Below are positions 48,370 through 58,714 of a DNA stretch of 64,000 nt, one piece after another. The number at the start of each line of letters is the position of its first letter. Position 1 is the stretch's first letter. This DNA is from Pycnococcus provasolii (lineage: Eukaryota > Chlorophyta > Pseudoscourfieldiophyceae > Pseudoscourfieldiales > Pycnococcaceae). Both the position numbers and the translations under genes were made by a program. The stretch spans positions 1 to 64,000 of the forward strand of contig OW568899.1 in NCBI GenBank assembly GCA_938743325.2, in the 5' to 3' direction. Below the pieces are notes generated by a model, which was given only the letters and a program-made list of their open reading frames with translations, had not been told where the DNA came from and did no database searches.

Positions 48370-48985
48370 TCTTCGACGGTAAACGCCGCGAGCTCGGCGA
48401 TACGCATCCGGACACGTTAACGTCCATCTACAATTTCGCAGCCTTTTTCTATGAGCAAGGCAAGTACGACGACGCGGAGGTGCTATACCGCGAGGCGATC
48501 GACGGTCAACGTCGCGAAACTCAGCGATACGCATCCACACACCCTTGCATCCATCAACAACCTCGCGATCTTGCTCGAATCTCGATCAGCAAGGCAAGTA
48601 CGACGACGCGGAGGTGCTGTACCGCGAAGCGCTCGAACGTCGTCGTCGCGAGCTCGGCGATGCGCATCCAAAGACGCTCAACTCCATCAGCAACCTCGCG
48701 AACTTGCTCAAGAATCAAGGTAAGTACGCCGACGCCGAGCCGCTGTACCGCGAGGCGCTCGACGAATATCGTCGCGAGCTCGGCGATGCACATCCACAGT
48801 ACAGCGATTCATGCTACAATTTCGCGATTTTTCTCAAGAAGGAAGAGAAGTTTGATGAGGCGGCTTCCTATTACGAACAAGCGGCGCGCGTTCACGAGCA
48901 GTGCTACGGCGCGAATCATGAGAAGACGCGAGATGCACGCACGGAAGCTGATGCGTGCCGTAGCAAGGCTGCGGACATCATCTAA
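48370..48985 (+). pseudogene. Kinesin-light-chain-type TPR gene with two frame changes
   Basis: Four to five 42-residue TPR units of the kinesin-light-chain type (G-K-Y-D-D-A-E-V-L-Y-R-E-A, R-R-E-L-G-D-A-H-P-x-T-L, S-I-x-N-L-A-x-L-L) read in three successive frames: frame 1 to about 48515, frame 2 from about 48510 to 48590, frame 3 from about 48590 to the stop at 48985. The first change lies near 48518, where CGCGAAACTC replaces the CGCGAACTC/CGCGAGCTC of the other units, one extra A. The second lies near 48575-48595. It could be a decaying gene or a sequencing error, and the last two units are intact. Such families are highly expanded in some algae. Confidence 0.65.
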
Positions 48986-49089
48986 TCTGTGTAATTGAGT
49001 AAAAGACTACTGTATGAATTACCACAATAAACGATTCTTGAAAGCAATGTTCAATTCCTAGCGTGCACCGTACTTATACTTCCTAGTTC

Positions 49090-52000
49090 CTACTCATCGT
49101 ACTGGTACGGCACTTGCAACACTTGGCCGGCGAATGCGCCTTGGGGCACAGCGAAACAAAGCTCGGTTCCCGCGCCAGGCATTTCATTCGGGACGACGAA
49201 TCTCATCATTGTGCCAGCGACCGTTCCTTGAGGAAGCATTACGGGCATCTGAAACTGCATAAGCGTCTTCTGTGGAAGATCGTCGAGCTCGACCGCGAGT
49301 TGTTCTTCCTCCTCCTTCTCCCTCAAGGCGTCCGGCGCGGGTTGGGCGGGCGGGTCCTCCTCAGGCGCTCCGTCTTCTTCCTCTAGGGCTGGTGCTGCTG
49401 CCGCCGTTCCAATGATGAGCTTCTGGAACGCCTCCTGCTCTTCAGACGACATGCCGATAGACTCAAGGTCGGCTCGCACGACATCTTTCAGGTCCTCCTT
49501 GTCCTCGACGCCAATAGTGTTCACGAGCGCGTTGGCAAAGGACTCAAGGCCAGCTGGTGAGAGTACGTCACGCAGCCAGCTGATCGCCGATGAATCACCG
49601 CCTCCTTCTTCTTCTTCTGTCTCATACGCCGGAGCTGCTGCCGTCGTAGTTTCCTGCTGTGGCGGCGGCGTCACATTCTTCACTGGCTCGTCATTAGTCA
49701 CCTTGACAGTGTCGAAGTCTATTGAAGATTCTTCCGTTGAAGCAATGACAGCGGTGGTACTCGTCTCCACTTCCACCACCTTCTTCATGCCTTCCTCCCC
49801 TCGCAGGTTCGGCCAAGTACGAAGCAATGGTTCACAAGTGGACGACAGCATGCGTGTGCTGCCAAGGTCCAGGTCCAGGTCAATGACTGGCGGAGTACTC
49901 GATTGTGGTGCTACCGGCTTGCCTGTCGGGAGCAGGGCACGATAAGTCGTGGTGATGCCGTCAAGAAAGGCAACCGCATTGGACAGCTTTTCGGAACGAA
50001 GTCGGGCGCGATCTGAGGCTCGCGCATCACGACGCTGTTGCCGAGATTGGAGCACCACGACTCCCGCCCTTGCACGCTCTCTCTGCCACCATTGCTCAGC
50101 TCGTCGCATGGAATTCGTGCGTTCCTTGAAGGCATCCATTAGCGTCTCCACCCTTGACTTGTACTGTGCGGTCGAAAGTTCAGTCGCGCGCTTATCCTCA
50201 AGTTCCTTCTTCATCTTATCGAACGCCTTTCTGTATTTTCGCTCTTCTTTACGGTTCTCTGCGTCATTGAGCAGATCCTCGAATTTCTCCGTGAGCTGAC
50301 TCAATGCATCGTCATACTTCTGATTGATTTCATATCCTTGTTCCCTGTAGTTTTTGAAGTCACTCGGAAATGACAACGCGTGCTCATCAACAAGCCCTGC
50401 CCATTCCCAAGCATTTTGGATCGGGGCGTCCATCGTTGGATCTTTTGCATCTTTTGAAGTTGCAATTGCCATGGCCGCCACAGCATCTTTGCAATCCGAC
50501 ATATCTGCACCCGAGTATATAAGCAGACGAAGCGCGAGGAGATCCGCTGGCCACCGCTTTGCTTGCAAAATCATCTTACCCATCTTTACGGCCTCTTTTC
50601 CGTACTTAATAAAATTTTCGTATTGCTTGTATACATTCATGAGGTCTCCTGCAATCTGTAATCCTGCCATGATTGTCTGAGCGAATTCTGCGAAAGCAAC
50701 AATTGCCCCAAGTCCCCCTAGCAGCTCGGACATACCGCCGGAAACCATCATCGCACCAATGCGACCAATGAACATTACGGCAGTTTTCGCCGCCTGAACA
50801 CCAGCCTCCAGGCAAATATTCGAGAATACTTTTGCCATCGGCCCGGCAGCTGCTACGAGCGCATCGCTTGTCGACTTGAGATGGTATACACTCGAGTTAT
50901 TGATGAGGTCGGTCGACAGTGTCGAAAGATCCGCTGAAAATGAAGAGATGCCAGAATCGCTAAGCGCCGGTGAGCTCATCTGATTCTCGAAGAAATTCGA
51001 CTCGATCGCGTCCATGTCAAAAATTGCACACTCGCTAAGGTCTTGTGGCTGCTCTTCCAGGGCACCCATGCGGGCTTCCCAGTAATCAGATGCGCCCAAA
51101 GAAACTTCTTTGCCAGCGACTGAGATCTCCTCCTTAACCATTTCCTTGGCTTTCTCTTTAATCTCCTTTTTCAAGAATTCCTTGCAATGCTCCTCGATGC
51201 GCTTGTCAAAGAATTCTTGGCAGAGTGACGCGTGCTTGTCGAACGCGTGCTCAATACCCCGTGTCTCTCCGAGCACTTCGATGTCACTTATCGCAGGACT
51301 AAGGAAGTTATGGTTTCGAAATCCGTAGATGGGAACGCTCTCAACGTGCTCGAGAATTCGCATGGATGCGGGATCGCGGAAGTCTATCGAACCACCTCTG
51401 TAAGCAGACTTGAGCAGCGAATCTCCTTTGGCGTCTCTAGCATTTGACGAACCCCCCGCCTGCAGAAGCAGCGTGGCACATGGGGCATTTGCTGTGGAAT
51501 TTCTCACCAAATCAATAGAGCACGCCACGTCCTCGTCTGTGATTGGAATTCCCGCAGAAAGCAGAATGCCAACCGCCACGTGGTCACATTTCTTGACGGC
51601 CCGCATCAGTAGTCCTGGCTCGTCATATACGCTGCAACCGGACATAATGAGCATAGATAAGAGCACGTGATCCTTGGCGTCCACGGAATATGCGATCGCG
51701 GAGTCGACATCGCCATTCGCACCCTCTGCGAGGAAAAGCATTCCCAACTTCAGGCGCTCCAATCTCATCTCCCTGCGCTCCTCATCCTCCTCATCCTCCT
51801 CATCCTTCTTCCCAGACATAGATCGAAGGAGCTTTGTCATCCTATCGTTCATTTTGTCGACGACTTTATCTGCAGCATTGCCGAGCTCGTCAAAAATTCC
51901 CCGCTTCTCTTGATTCACTCCCTTCGAATCTTCTTGCAAGTATTCATCGTACAGACAAGAAATTAACGGCATCGTCTCAAGTGCGTCCTCGCATCCGGGA

Positions 52001-55000
52001 TACGAGAGAAGAGCCGAGGCAGCGGCCGCAGATTTGTAAATTGCGCATTGAAGAAGCGCCTCCGCAATAATCTCTGGAGCGTTCCCGAAGCCAGCAGCGA
52101 CCAGCATATGCACACAATTTGCATCGTCAAGCAATGCCGCAATGTCGAGCAACGAAGCGTCTTCGGACGTTCGGGCGTTGATGACATCCCGGTCGACACG
52201 ACCTCCAAAGCGAACGAGGAGCCCGGCAATACGCAGCGCGGATTGTGGATTCCCGACGGCAGCATCAAGTACGGCCACTAGTGGTGCACCATTCGGATCC
52301 GCACCGGCAAGTAGCAGGCTCTCGCACATGCCAACATTGCCAAATTTTGTAAAGTCAACGAGCGCCTCGTGGAGGTGCTTGAGTGGCCTCCGCGCGCGCG
52401 TCACGAGCACCGTTGCGAGTGCTGCAGCATTGTTCCGAGCGGCGGATACCAGAAGCGGAACTCCGTCGCTGTCGAGGACGTTCGGGTCTGCGCCCGCGTC
52501 GAGTAGAAACGAACACGTAGCTCGTGCCTCTTTGGAGCGTCGGGAGTCTCCGACGTGTGCAGCATCAACCGCATATGAAAGAGGCGTGCATCCACTTATG
52601 TCAGCGGCATTCACCCATCCATCGCTTGCTGCCGCACCCTGGTCGATTGCGAGAGCGCAAAGCATTGCCGAGGCGCGCGGATTGCCCGATATAACGACAA
52701 GATGTAGCGCGTTGCGCTTGGTCGCAATCAATGTTCGGTCAAGGTTTGCGCCGTGTGACATTAGCAGGTGCATGAGCATGACATCTCCATTCGCGGATGC
52801 GGCGAGCAAGGGCGAAATGCCGTCTGTGCTTTCGCATGAGTCGATATCCACACCAGCGTCGAGAAGCACACGAGCGCAAGCCTCACTTCCAGCGCTCACA
52901 GCCACGAGAAGCACCGTCTCGCCACTCGAGCTCTGAACATGAGGACTTGCCCCCGCCTCGATCAAGACATTCAGTAGATTGGCATTCCCGGCGATTGCAG
53001 CCACGTGCGCAGCGGTGCGTCCGGTGGGCTGGTGCGCCGTATTCACATCAGCACCGTGCCTTATGAGTGCCTTCGATTCCTCGACTTTGCTTTTCCTGGC
53101 GGCAATCAGAAGGGGAGTCTCTCCGACGAATTGCGAGCCGCTATTAACATCCGCGCCGAGCGATATAGCGATGTCAACGAATTTTGATCCGCTCTCTCCG
53201 CCATCGCGCCAAAGGCCGAGACATGTCTCAAGGGGCGACTCGCCAGCATCACTCGTGAGGCTCATGTCAGGTGAGCCAAGCGATCGCAGCACTTCGAGTG
53301 CTTTCCCCTCCTGCGTAGCTCCGCCAATGCCATAGCGAGCGGCATACAATGCCGCAGTCGCGCCACTTGCATCTCTGAGGTTCACCTCCGCTCCGTTAGC
53401 AAGCAGCACAGGTATGAGGTGGGAATGCATGCCTCGCTCGACTGCGACCATAAGAGCGGTGGGCTGAGCACTAATCCCTCCTCCGAACTCAATATTAATG
53501 CGTGCACCAGCTGATTTCACAAGGAATCCGGCAAATGACGCGATTTCTTCCTCGCTAGCCTGCGGCCAATCTTGAACGGCTGACTGCATTGCGGTCTTTC
53601 CTGAGGAATCTCTCGCGTCCGCATCGAGCTTGGACGAACTTGGTAGCAGTGCTTCCGCCATCTCCATTGCAACGCCCGGTCCAAGACAAGCCACCCGAAC
53701 AATCGGAGGATTTCCTTTAGGATCCAAGGCATTAGCATCCGCGTTGCCTTCGCCCACAAGCAATTGCACGACTGAAGCCCACGACGAGGTTCCACGTTGA
53801 ATGGCGAAGTGGAGCGGCCCATGATCTGGGAAGCTGGACATGGTCGTTAGTCGCCCATTTGCGTTCGCTCCCAAAGCGAGCAGCTTTCCAAGTGCCGCGA
53901 TTTCCTCGGCGGATGGAGAAGCATCATCCATGGTCTCCAGAGCGATCTCCAAGGGTGTGCGTCCAACCTCTGTGGTCGCATTGATAGCCTGCTTCACCGA
54001 TCCCTCATTATCATCTGCAGCTGCAAGAGCATCGATTATATCTAATCTGAGCTCTCTAGCTGCGTAGTGGAGAGCGTTTCGGCCCTCAAAATCTTCAAGC
54101 GCAACATCTGCTCCGTGCACGCATAGTAGCTTCGTAGTAGACGCATGTCCTCTCTTCACAGCCACGTGCAAGGCGGCAATTCCGTGAACGCCCGAGCCTT
54201 TGCGGAATGTTGCCGCGCTCTTAAGGTGCTTCTTTTCCGGACTTATGGGAGACGCGTCCGTGCTGTCTAGCGAAAGAAATTCAGACTCTCTCTTATCCTT
54301 TGTTTTCGACATGTCCGCCCCTGGCCACGCCATGACATCCGTCCTAGCACCGCCCTCTAGCAGGACCTCAACTGCATCGTCAAAGCCGTGAAAGCTTGCG
54401 AGAAAGAGTGGCGTAGCGCCTCGCATATTCGGTGTGTTAATTCCAACCTTGTAGCTGTTGTTTGAAGTTTTGGGTGGATTCGTCCGGAGTGTAAGTTAGT
54501 CCTTTGATTCTTTTTTGATTGTTGTTTGGCAAGGCTGATGGCAATGAAGGAGATAAAGTCACGCACTTCACAAGCAGCTTCACGCCTGGCAACCATTTCG
54601 CGACGACTGCCTGACATAAGGCGGTGTTCCCGACATTCAGCTTGCGCTTATCCGATAAGACGTTCGATCCTTCACGCGTCAGACTCGCCTTCTCCGTGTG
54701 CATGCGCCGCAGCACTTTCTCCAAGTTTTGTTCATCCATGCTCTTGACGGAGGCCATCAGCCGCGCCTTGTCTCTCGTGCGATCCCAGCATGTCTGCGGG
54801 TCTTTGCGGGTTCCGTCCGGATTCGTTCCGTCAGCGACTGTCACGCAAGACATGCAACCGCCGCCGCCGGGTGCAACCTCCTCGACCGCCGCTGGCGACG
54901 GTGGCGGAGGAGGAGGAGCTTCTTCCTTCTCCTCCTCCTCCTCCTTTTCAGCAGACGGCTTGTCTTCTTCTTCTTCATTCGCCGCCGCCGCCGGCTCCAC

Positions 55001-55906
55001 GTCCTCCTTCTTCTCCTCAGCCGCCGGTGTCTCTTCATTCGCCGCCGCCGCTGGCGCCGCCGCCGCCGCTGCCGGCTCCACGTCCGCCTTCTTCTCCACA
55101 GCCGCAACAAGCTTCAAGAACGCCTCCTGCTCTTCAGACGACATGCCAATATCCACCAGGTCGGCTTGCACGACATCTTTCAAGTCCTCCTTGTCCTTCA
55201 CGCCAACATCGTTCCCGAGCGCGTCGGCAAAGGACTCAAGGCCAGCTCGCGAGAGTACGTCACGCAGCCAGCTGTTTGCCGATGAAGAGCCGCCACGTTC
55301 TTCCTCATTTTTCTGCTGCGGCGTTGGCTTATCTTCTTCTTCATTCGGTGCCGCCGCTGCCGCCGCTGCCAGCTCCACGTCCTCCTTCTTCTCCTCAGCC
55401 GCCGGTGTCTCTTCATTCGCCGCCGCCGCCGCCGCCGCCGCCGCTGCCGGCTCCACGTCCGCCTTCTTCTCCACAGCCGCAACAAGCTTCAAGAACGCCT
55501 CCTGCTCTTCAGACGACATGCCAATATCCACCAGGTCGGCTTGCACGACATCTTTCAAGTCCTCCTTGTCCTTCACGCCAACATCGTTCCCGAGCGCGTC
55601 GGCAAAGGACTCAAGGCCAGCTCGCGAGAGTACGTCACGCAGCCAGCTGTTTGCCGATGAAGAGCCGCCACGTTCTTCCTCATTTTTCTGCTGCGGCGTC
55701 GTCGTTGTTGCTGCTGCTGATGTGGATGCTGCTGGTGAGGTATCGGCGGCGGCGGAAGGTGCTACTTTTAGGCCATCTTTCTGCCCATCGGTGTCCCAAG
55801 CGACCTTTGACTTAGCCGTCGTCGTGGTACCACCATTATCATCACCATCGTGCGGGACGACTTTTCTCGACTGATGCTGAGGTGACGAGGATCCACACCC
55901 CATCAC
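49090..55906 (-). CDS. Giant SAM-SAM-ankyrin-SAM protein, probably N-myristoylated (two exons)
   Basis: I join 55906-54567 and 54454-49090, giving 2,234 residues. The start reads M-M-G-C-G-S-S-S. If translation begins at the second Met, the M-G-C-G-S context suits N-myristoylation and palmitoylation. Two near-identical SAM-like domains (about 85-143 and 208-268; W-L-R-D-V-L, L-K-D-V-V-Q-A-D-L-V-D-I-G-M, E-E-Q-E-A-F) are followed by a short Cys-containing region. About 30 ankyrin units span roughly 430-1,400, and the intron lies inside the first of these. A hydrophobic helical region lies around residues 1,630-1,700, with coiled coils next. A third SAM-like domain (S-A-I-S-W-L-R-D-V-L-S-P-A-G-L) is near 2,080-2,140, and a Pro/Gly strand domain (Q-M-P-V-M-L-P-Q-G-T-V-A-G) closes the protein. 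It is probably a membrane-associated scaffold. Confidence 0.8.
54455..54566 (-). other. Inferred 112-nt intron joining the SAM and ankyrin readings
   Basis: Minus strand: donor GTGAA|GTGCGT, acceptor CAAACAACAG|CTACAAG, with a branch-like ACTAAC 50-60 nt before the acceptor. Splicing gives L-L-V-N-Y-K-V-G-I-N-T-P-N-M-R-G-A-T-P-L, the correct spacing between the end of one ankyrin unit and the start of the next. Without it the first frame ends in non-ankyrin sequence. Confidence 0.85.
54950..55696 (-). repeat. 375-bp tandem duplication inside the SAM region
   Basis: Two nearly identical copies of about 375 bp (about 55696-55322 and 55321-54950), each coding one SAM-like domain plus an Ala/Glu linker. 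They differ mainly in the length of GCC/GCT runs. The near-identity at the DNA level points to a recent duplication or gene conversion. Confidence 0.85.
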
Positions 55907-56149
55907 TTAAAAAGAAAAAGGAAAAAGAAGTTCACGCACGGCCTCAGGGACTCACACACTCACTCACTAGCTGAGAAGGTGAAGGTCCTTAAGCCTCCCT
56001 CCGAAGCTCGTTCACGTTAACGTCCTTGCGTGAGCTTAAGCCGAGAGGGGGGGCAACGATGGTGGTAGAATGCTTCTCTTATCGCCGAGTTGTTCCTCAA
56101 TCAATAAAGCAAGAGCCTTGATAAGCAAGCTTGAAAAAAGCAAGAGCTC

Positions 56150-56180
<31 letters not shown>

Positions 56181-56229
56181 ATGAAGAGCTCACAGCTCAC
56201 ACGCACGAAACGAGCGAGCAAGAGCTACT

Positions 56230-56460
56230 AAGCTCAACAAGACTCACACGGCTGCGCCTTGCTCGCCCGAATGTAAGCTCAACAAGACAAGCACGGCTGC
56301 GCCGTTCTCGCCCTGGTGGTGCTTGAGCCTTTCTTGACTCAATGTGTGCTCAACAAGACAAGCACGCTAAAAGCTGCTTGAGCCGTTCTCGCCTGAATAT
56401 ATAAGCTCAACAAGACAAGACAAGCACGCTAACTAAAAGCTGCTTGAGCCGTGAACTCGT
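56230..56460 (+). repeat. Four-unit imperfect repeat array
   Basis: Four units of 44-72 bp starting near 56231, 56275, 56348 and 56404. Each begins AGCTCAACAAGAC(A) and includes AAGCACG, then GCTGCTTGAGCCG or a shorter form of it. Confidence 0.7.
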
Positions 56461-56669
56461 TCAAGCAGACCCCAGGGGTGGTGATGACCAGTGATAGCGG
56501 TGACCAGTGATGGCTTTTGTGATTCAAACAGTGATGGCCCGAGAGTGATGGCGAGTGATGGCCCGAGAGTGATGGGGGGTTTCCTGATTATTCCCTACGG
56601 GAAACTAATAACTAGTCTAAGGGGGAGGAATCCGCCCCGCCGAGTACCGGGTAGGAATTCCTCAAAACC

Positions 56670-56973
56670 AGAACAAGGGCATATCCCCTATTAACCCAGG
56701 GCTCACTTGACTTTGACTTGGGGATCCCGTTGTGTTGTGTCTCAAGATCTATGGAAACAGGACTTGTTTAGCCAGTCAGCCAGGGAAGGGCGCTCATTTA
56801 CTGTAGTGTTCAGGAACAAATCACTCTACAGTCTAATGCCTCATGAACAATCCGAAGCTTAGAAGAATGTACAGTAAAATCGGGATGTGCAGAACCCCTG
56901 TTTCCATCTTGAGACACAATGGGTGCCCCAAGTCAAGTGAGCCCCGCCCATGGGTTAATATGCCCTTGTCCAG
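56670..56973. repeat. Second foldback (inverted repeat) element
   Basis: The left arm 56670-56762 and the right arm about 56897-56973 are inverted copies. The left arm has AACAAGGGCATAT, ATTAACCCA, GGGCTCACTTGACTT, TTGTGTCTCAAGAT and GGAAACAGG, and the right arm shows the reverse complements in mirrored order. The spacer is about 130 bp. It may be a MITE-like element, with no protein and no clear target-site duplication. Confidence 0.7.
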
Positions 56974-57335
56974 AAGGCAGTTGGGGCCTTGGGGGCCCGC
57001 ACGCACACCGGCTTGCAATGCAGTGCAACCCCCTTGCAACCCGCCTTGTTGCCTGCTCGTGCAGGTTATCCTTCACCCTTCCTCTTAACCTCTTTCCTTT
57101 TCTCCTTCCTTCCTCGATCCTTCCTCGAGATCACCATCGCATCGCGCCCGGCCGGTGATCTCGTTGGGGGTGGGTGGAGGTGGCAGTTCCCCTGCCTGCC
57201 AGTTTCGGACTCTCCGTATGCCAGAAAACCAGGGCTACCAAGTACTTATACTCAATACTTATACTATACCTACAGTAGAGTATTGAGTATTTTGAGTATT
57301 ACTAAGTATTACTAAGTAATACTCTAAAATACTCT

Positions 57336-57471
57336 ACCGACCATTTTGGTCGGGCTGGACCATTTTGAACGGGGTTAGGGGTTTGCGATTGGGGGTTAGA
57401 CTCACCGACCATTTTGGTCGGGCTGGAACATTTTGAAGGGGATTAGGGGTTTGAGATTGGGGGTTATCTTC
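57336..57471 (+). repeat. 68-bp tandem pair with internal hairpins
   Basis: Two units (57336-57403, 57404-57471). Each starts with CCGACCATTTTGGTCGG, a 6-bp hairpin, then GGCTGGA, CATTTTGAA, TTAGGGGTTTG and GATTGGGGGTTA. The pair runs into GGGGGTTATCT-TC-AGATAACCCCC, a perfect 11-bp palindrome at 57460-57483. Confidence 0.85.
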
Positions 57472-58714
57472 AGATAACCCCCACACCCTTGTAGGTACAG
57501 GGTCAGAGTGGCGTAGGCTCCTCTCTCCCTTTCTCCTCTCTCCCTTTCTCTCCTCTCTCCCTCTCTCCTAGTCCACCAGGTGGCCTCCTGCAGTGCAGGC
57601 AGCGCCCTTTGTTCTCCCTTTTTCGCCCTTTCTTCTCCCTTTTTTCTTCATTCTCTGGCAGATTGTTGTCATGACGTCTCTAGACGACGACGGCGACGAC
57701 GACGAGGATGCTTGTGTCGCACACGACGGCGACGACGGCGGCGACGACGATCACTGGTGTGACCTGACAGCTGTCGGGTCGCGAGGCCGCGGGTGCAGGA
57801 GGGCGTTGGGGTTTTGGTTGTCCCCCTTCTTGTATGGTGAGGTGAGTGGGTGTTTTGTTTGGTGTTGGTTGGTGAACGAGAAGGTTGAGGTGTGGGATAC
57901 CTCTTATGTGGAGGTGAGGATTTGGTTGGATAGGTGTCGGTGACGGCCCGAGGGTTTCCCGGCCCGAGTGACGTACCTCCCTTTGTTGCGGTGCGCTCTT
58001 TTAGTTGTCGACGCGTTTTTATATACGTTTGAGTATATAGTCGGCAAGGTGTGGCGTGGCGTGGCGAGGTGTGGTTGTCTTACACTTGTTACAACTTACT
58101 TTTACTTCAACTTATCTTTACCTTAAGGCGTGAGCCAAAAGTGTGGAGAAGTGGAGCTTAAGGAGTGGTTGTGAGGTGTGTTTTGGTGTGGTGTATACAC
58201 GTTCTTGACATTGTGGAGCTCGTGTTTGGCGTGGCTTGGTGTTCTTTGTTTGGTTCAGGGTGGCATCGTGCGGTCACTGGTGTGACCTGACACAGGCAAG
58301 CTGGCGTTTTTGAACCCAGCGAGGCTGCAGGAAGTGCCGAAGGTCACTATCCAGGAGGGCGCAGCCACCCGAAAAATTCTCGAGCGAGGGCGAGATCAAG
58401 TATTTCTGGAAATGTCATACCAAAACAGAAAATATCCCAATCACCGAAGAAGAGGTATCCTCACCAGCTCAAAGAGAGAAAGAGAAACCAAACAATCTTC
58501 CAACAAAAAATAGAGATCTAAAAAAGAAACCCCCGAACGAACGTTCTCCACCACCAGAACAAACCCCAAACAAAAACATGCACCTCTATATTATTTGCAA
58601 TCCCCGAATCACGACCTATCATCCGTTCGCTTCTCCATCGGAACTGAATACCACATCGGAGATATCCAACAAACCTCGTCACGCTCACAACCACTCGTTT
58701 TGTTTTTGGAGTGA

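Larger units (their letters stand above)
55907..58714. other. Repeat-rich gene-free region
   Basis: About 2.8 kb without a supported gene. It holds a (CA)n run at 56149-56180, an AGCTCAACAAGAC repeat array (56230-56460), a foldback element (56670-56973), AT-rich inverted sequences near 57280-57335, a 68-bp tandem pair (57336-57471), a palindrome (57460-57483), CTCTCTCCC runs near 57520-57570 and a 19-bp direct repeat (TCACTGGTGTGACCTGACA at 57751 and 58274). The Asp-rich reading frames near 57600-57940 come from GACGAC repeats and are not convincing genes. Confidence 0.5.

Noticed and set aside
54624-55874. Long plus-strand frames (up to 416 residues) over the SAM region
   Set aside because: They are Ser/Ala/Pro low-complexity mirror readings of the minus-strand SAM gene. 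The minus frame has motifs, an acylation start and an ankyrin continuation.
57593-57943. Asp-rich frame of 116 residues
   Set aside because: Its body comes from a GACGAC repeat, with no domain and poor start context.
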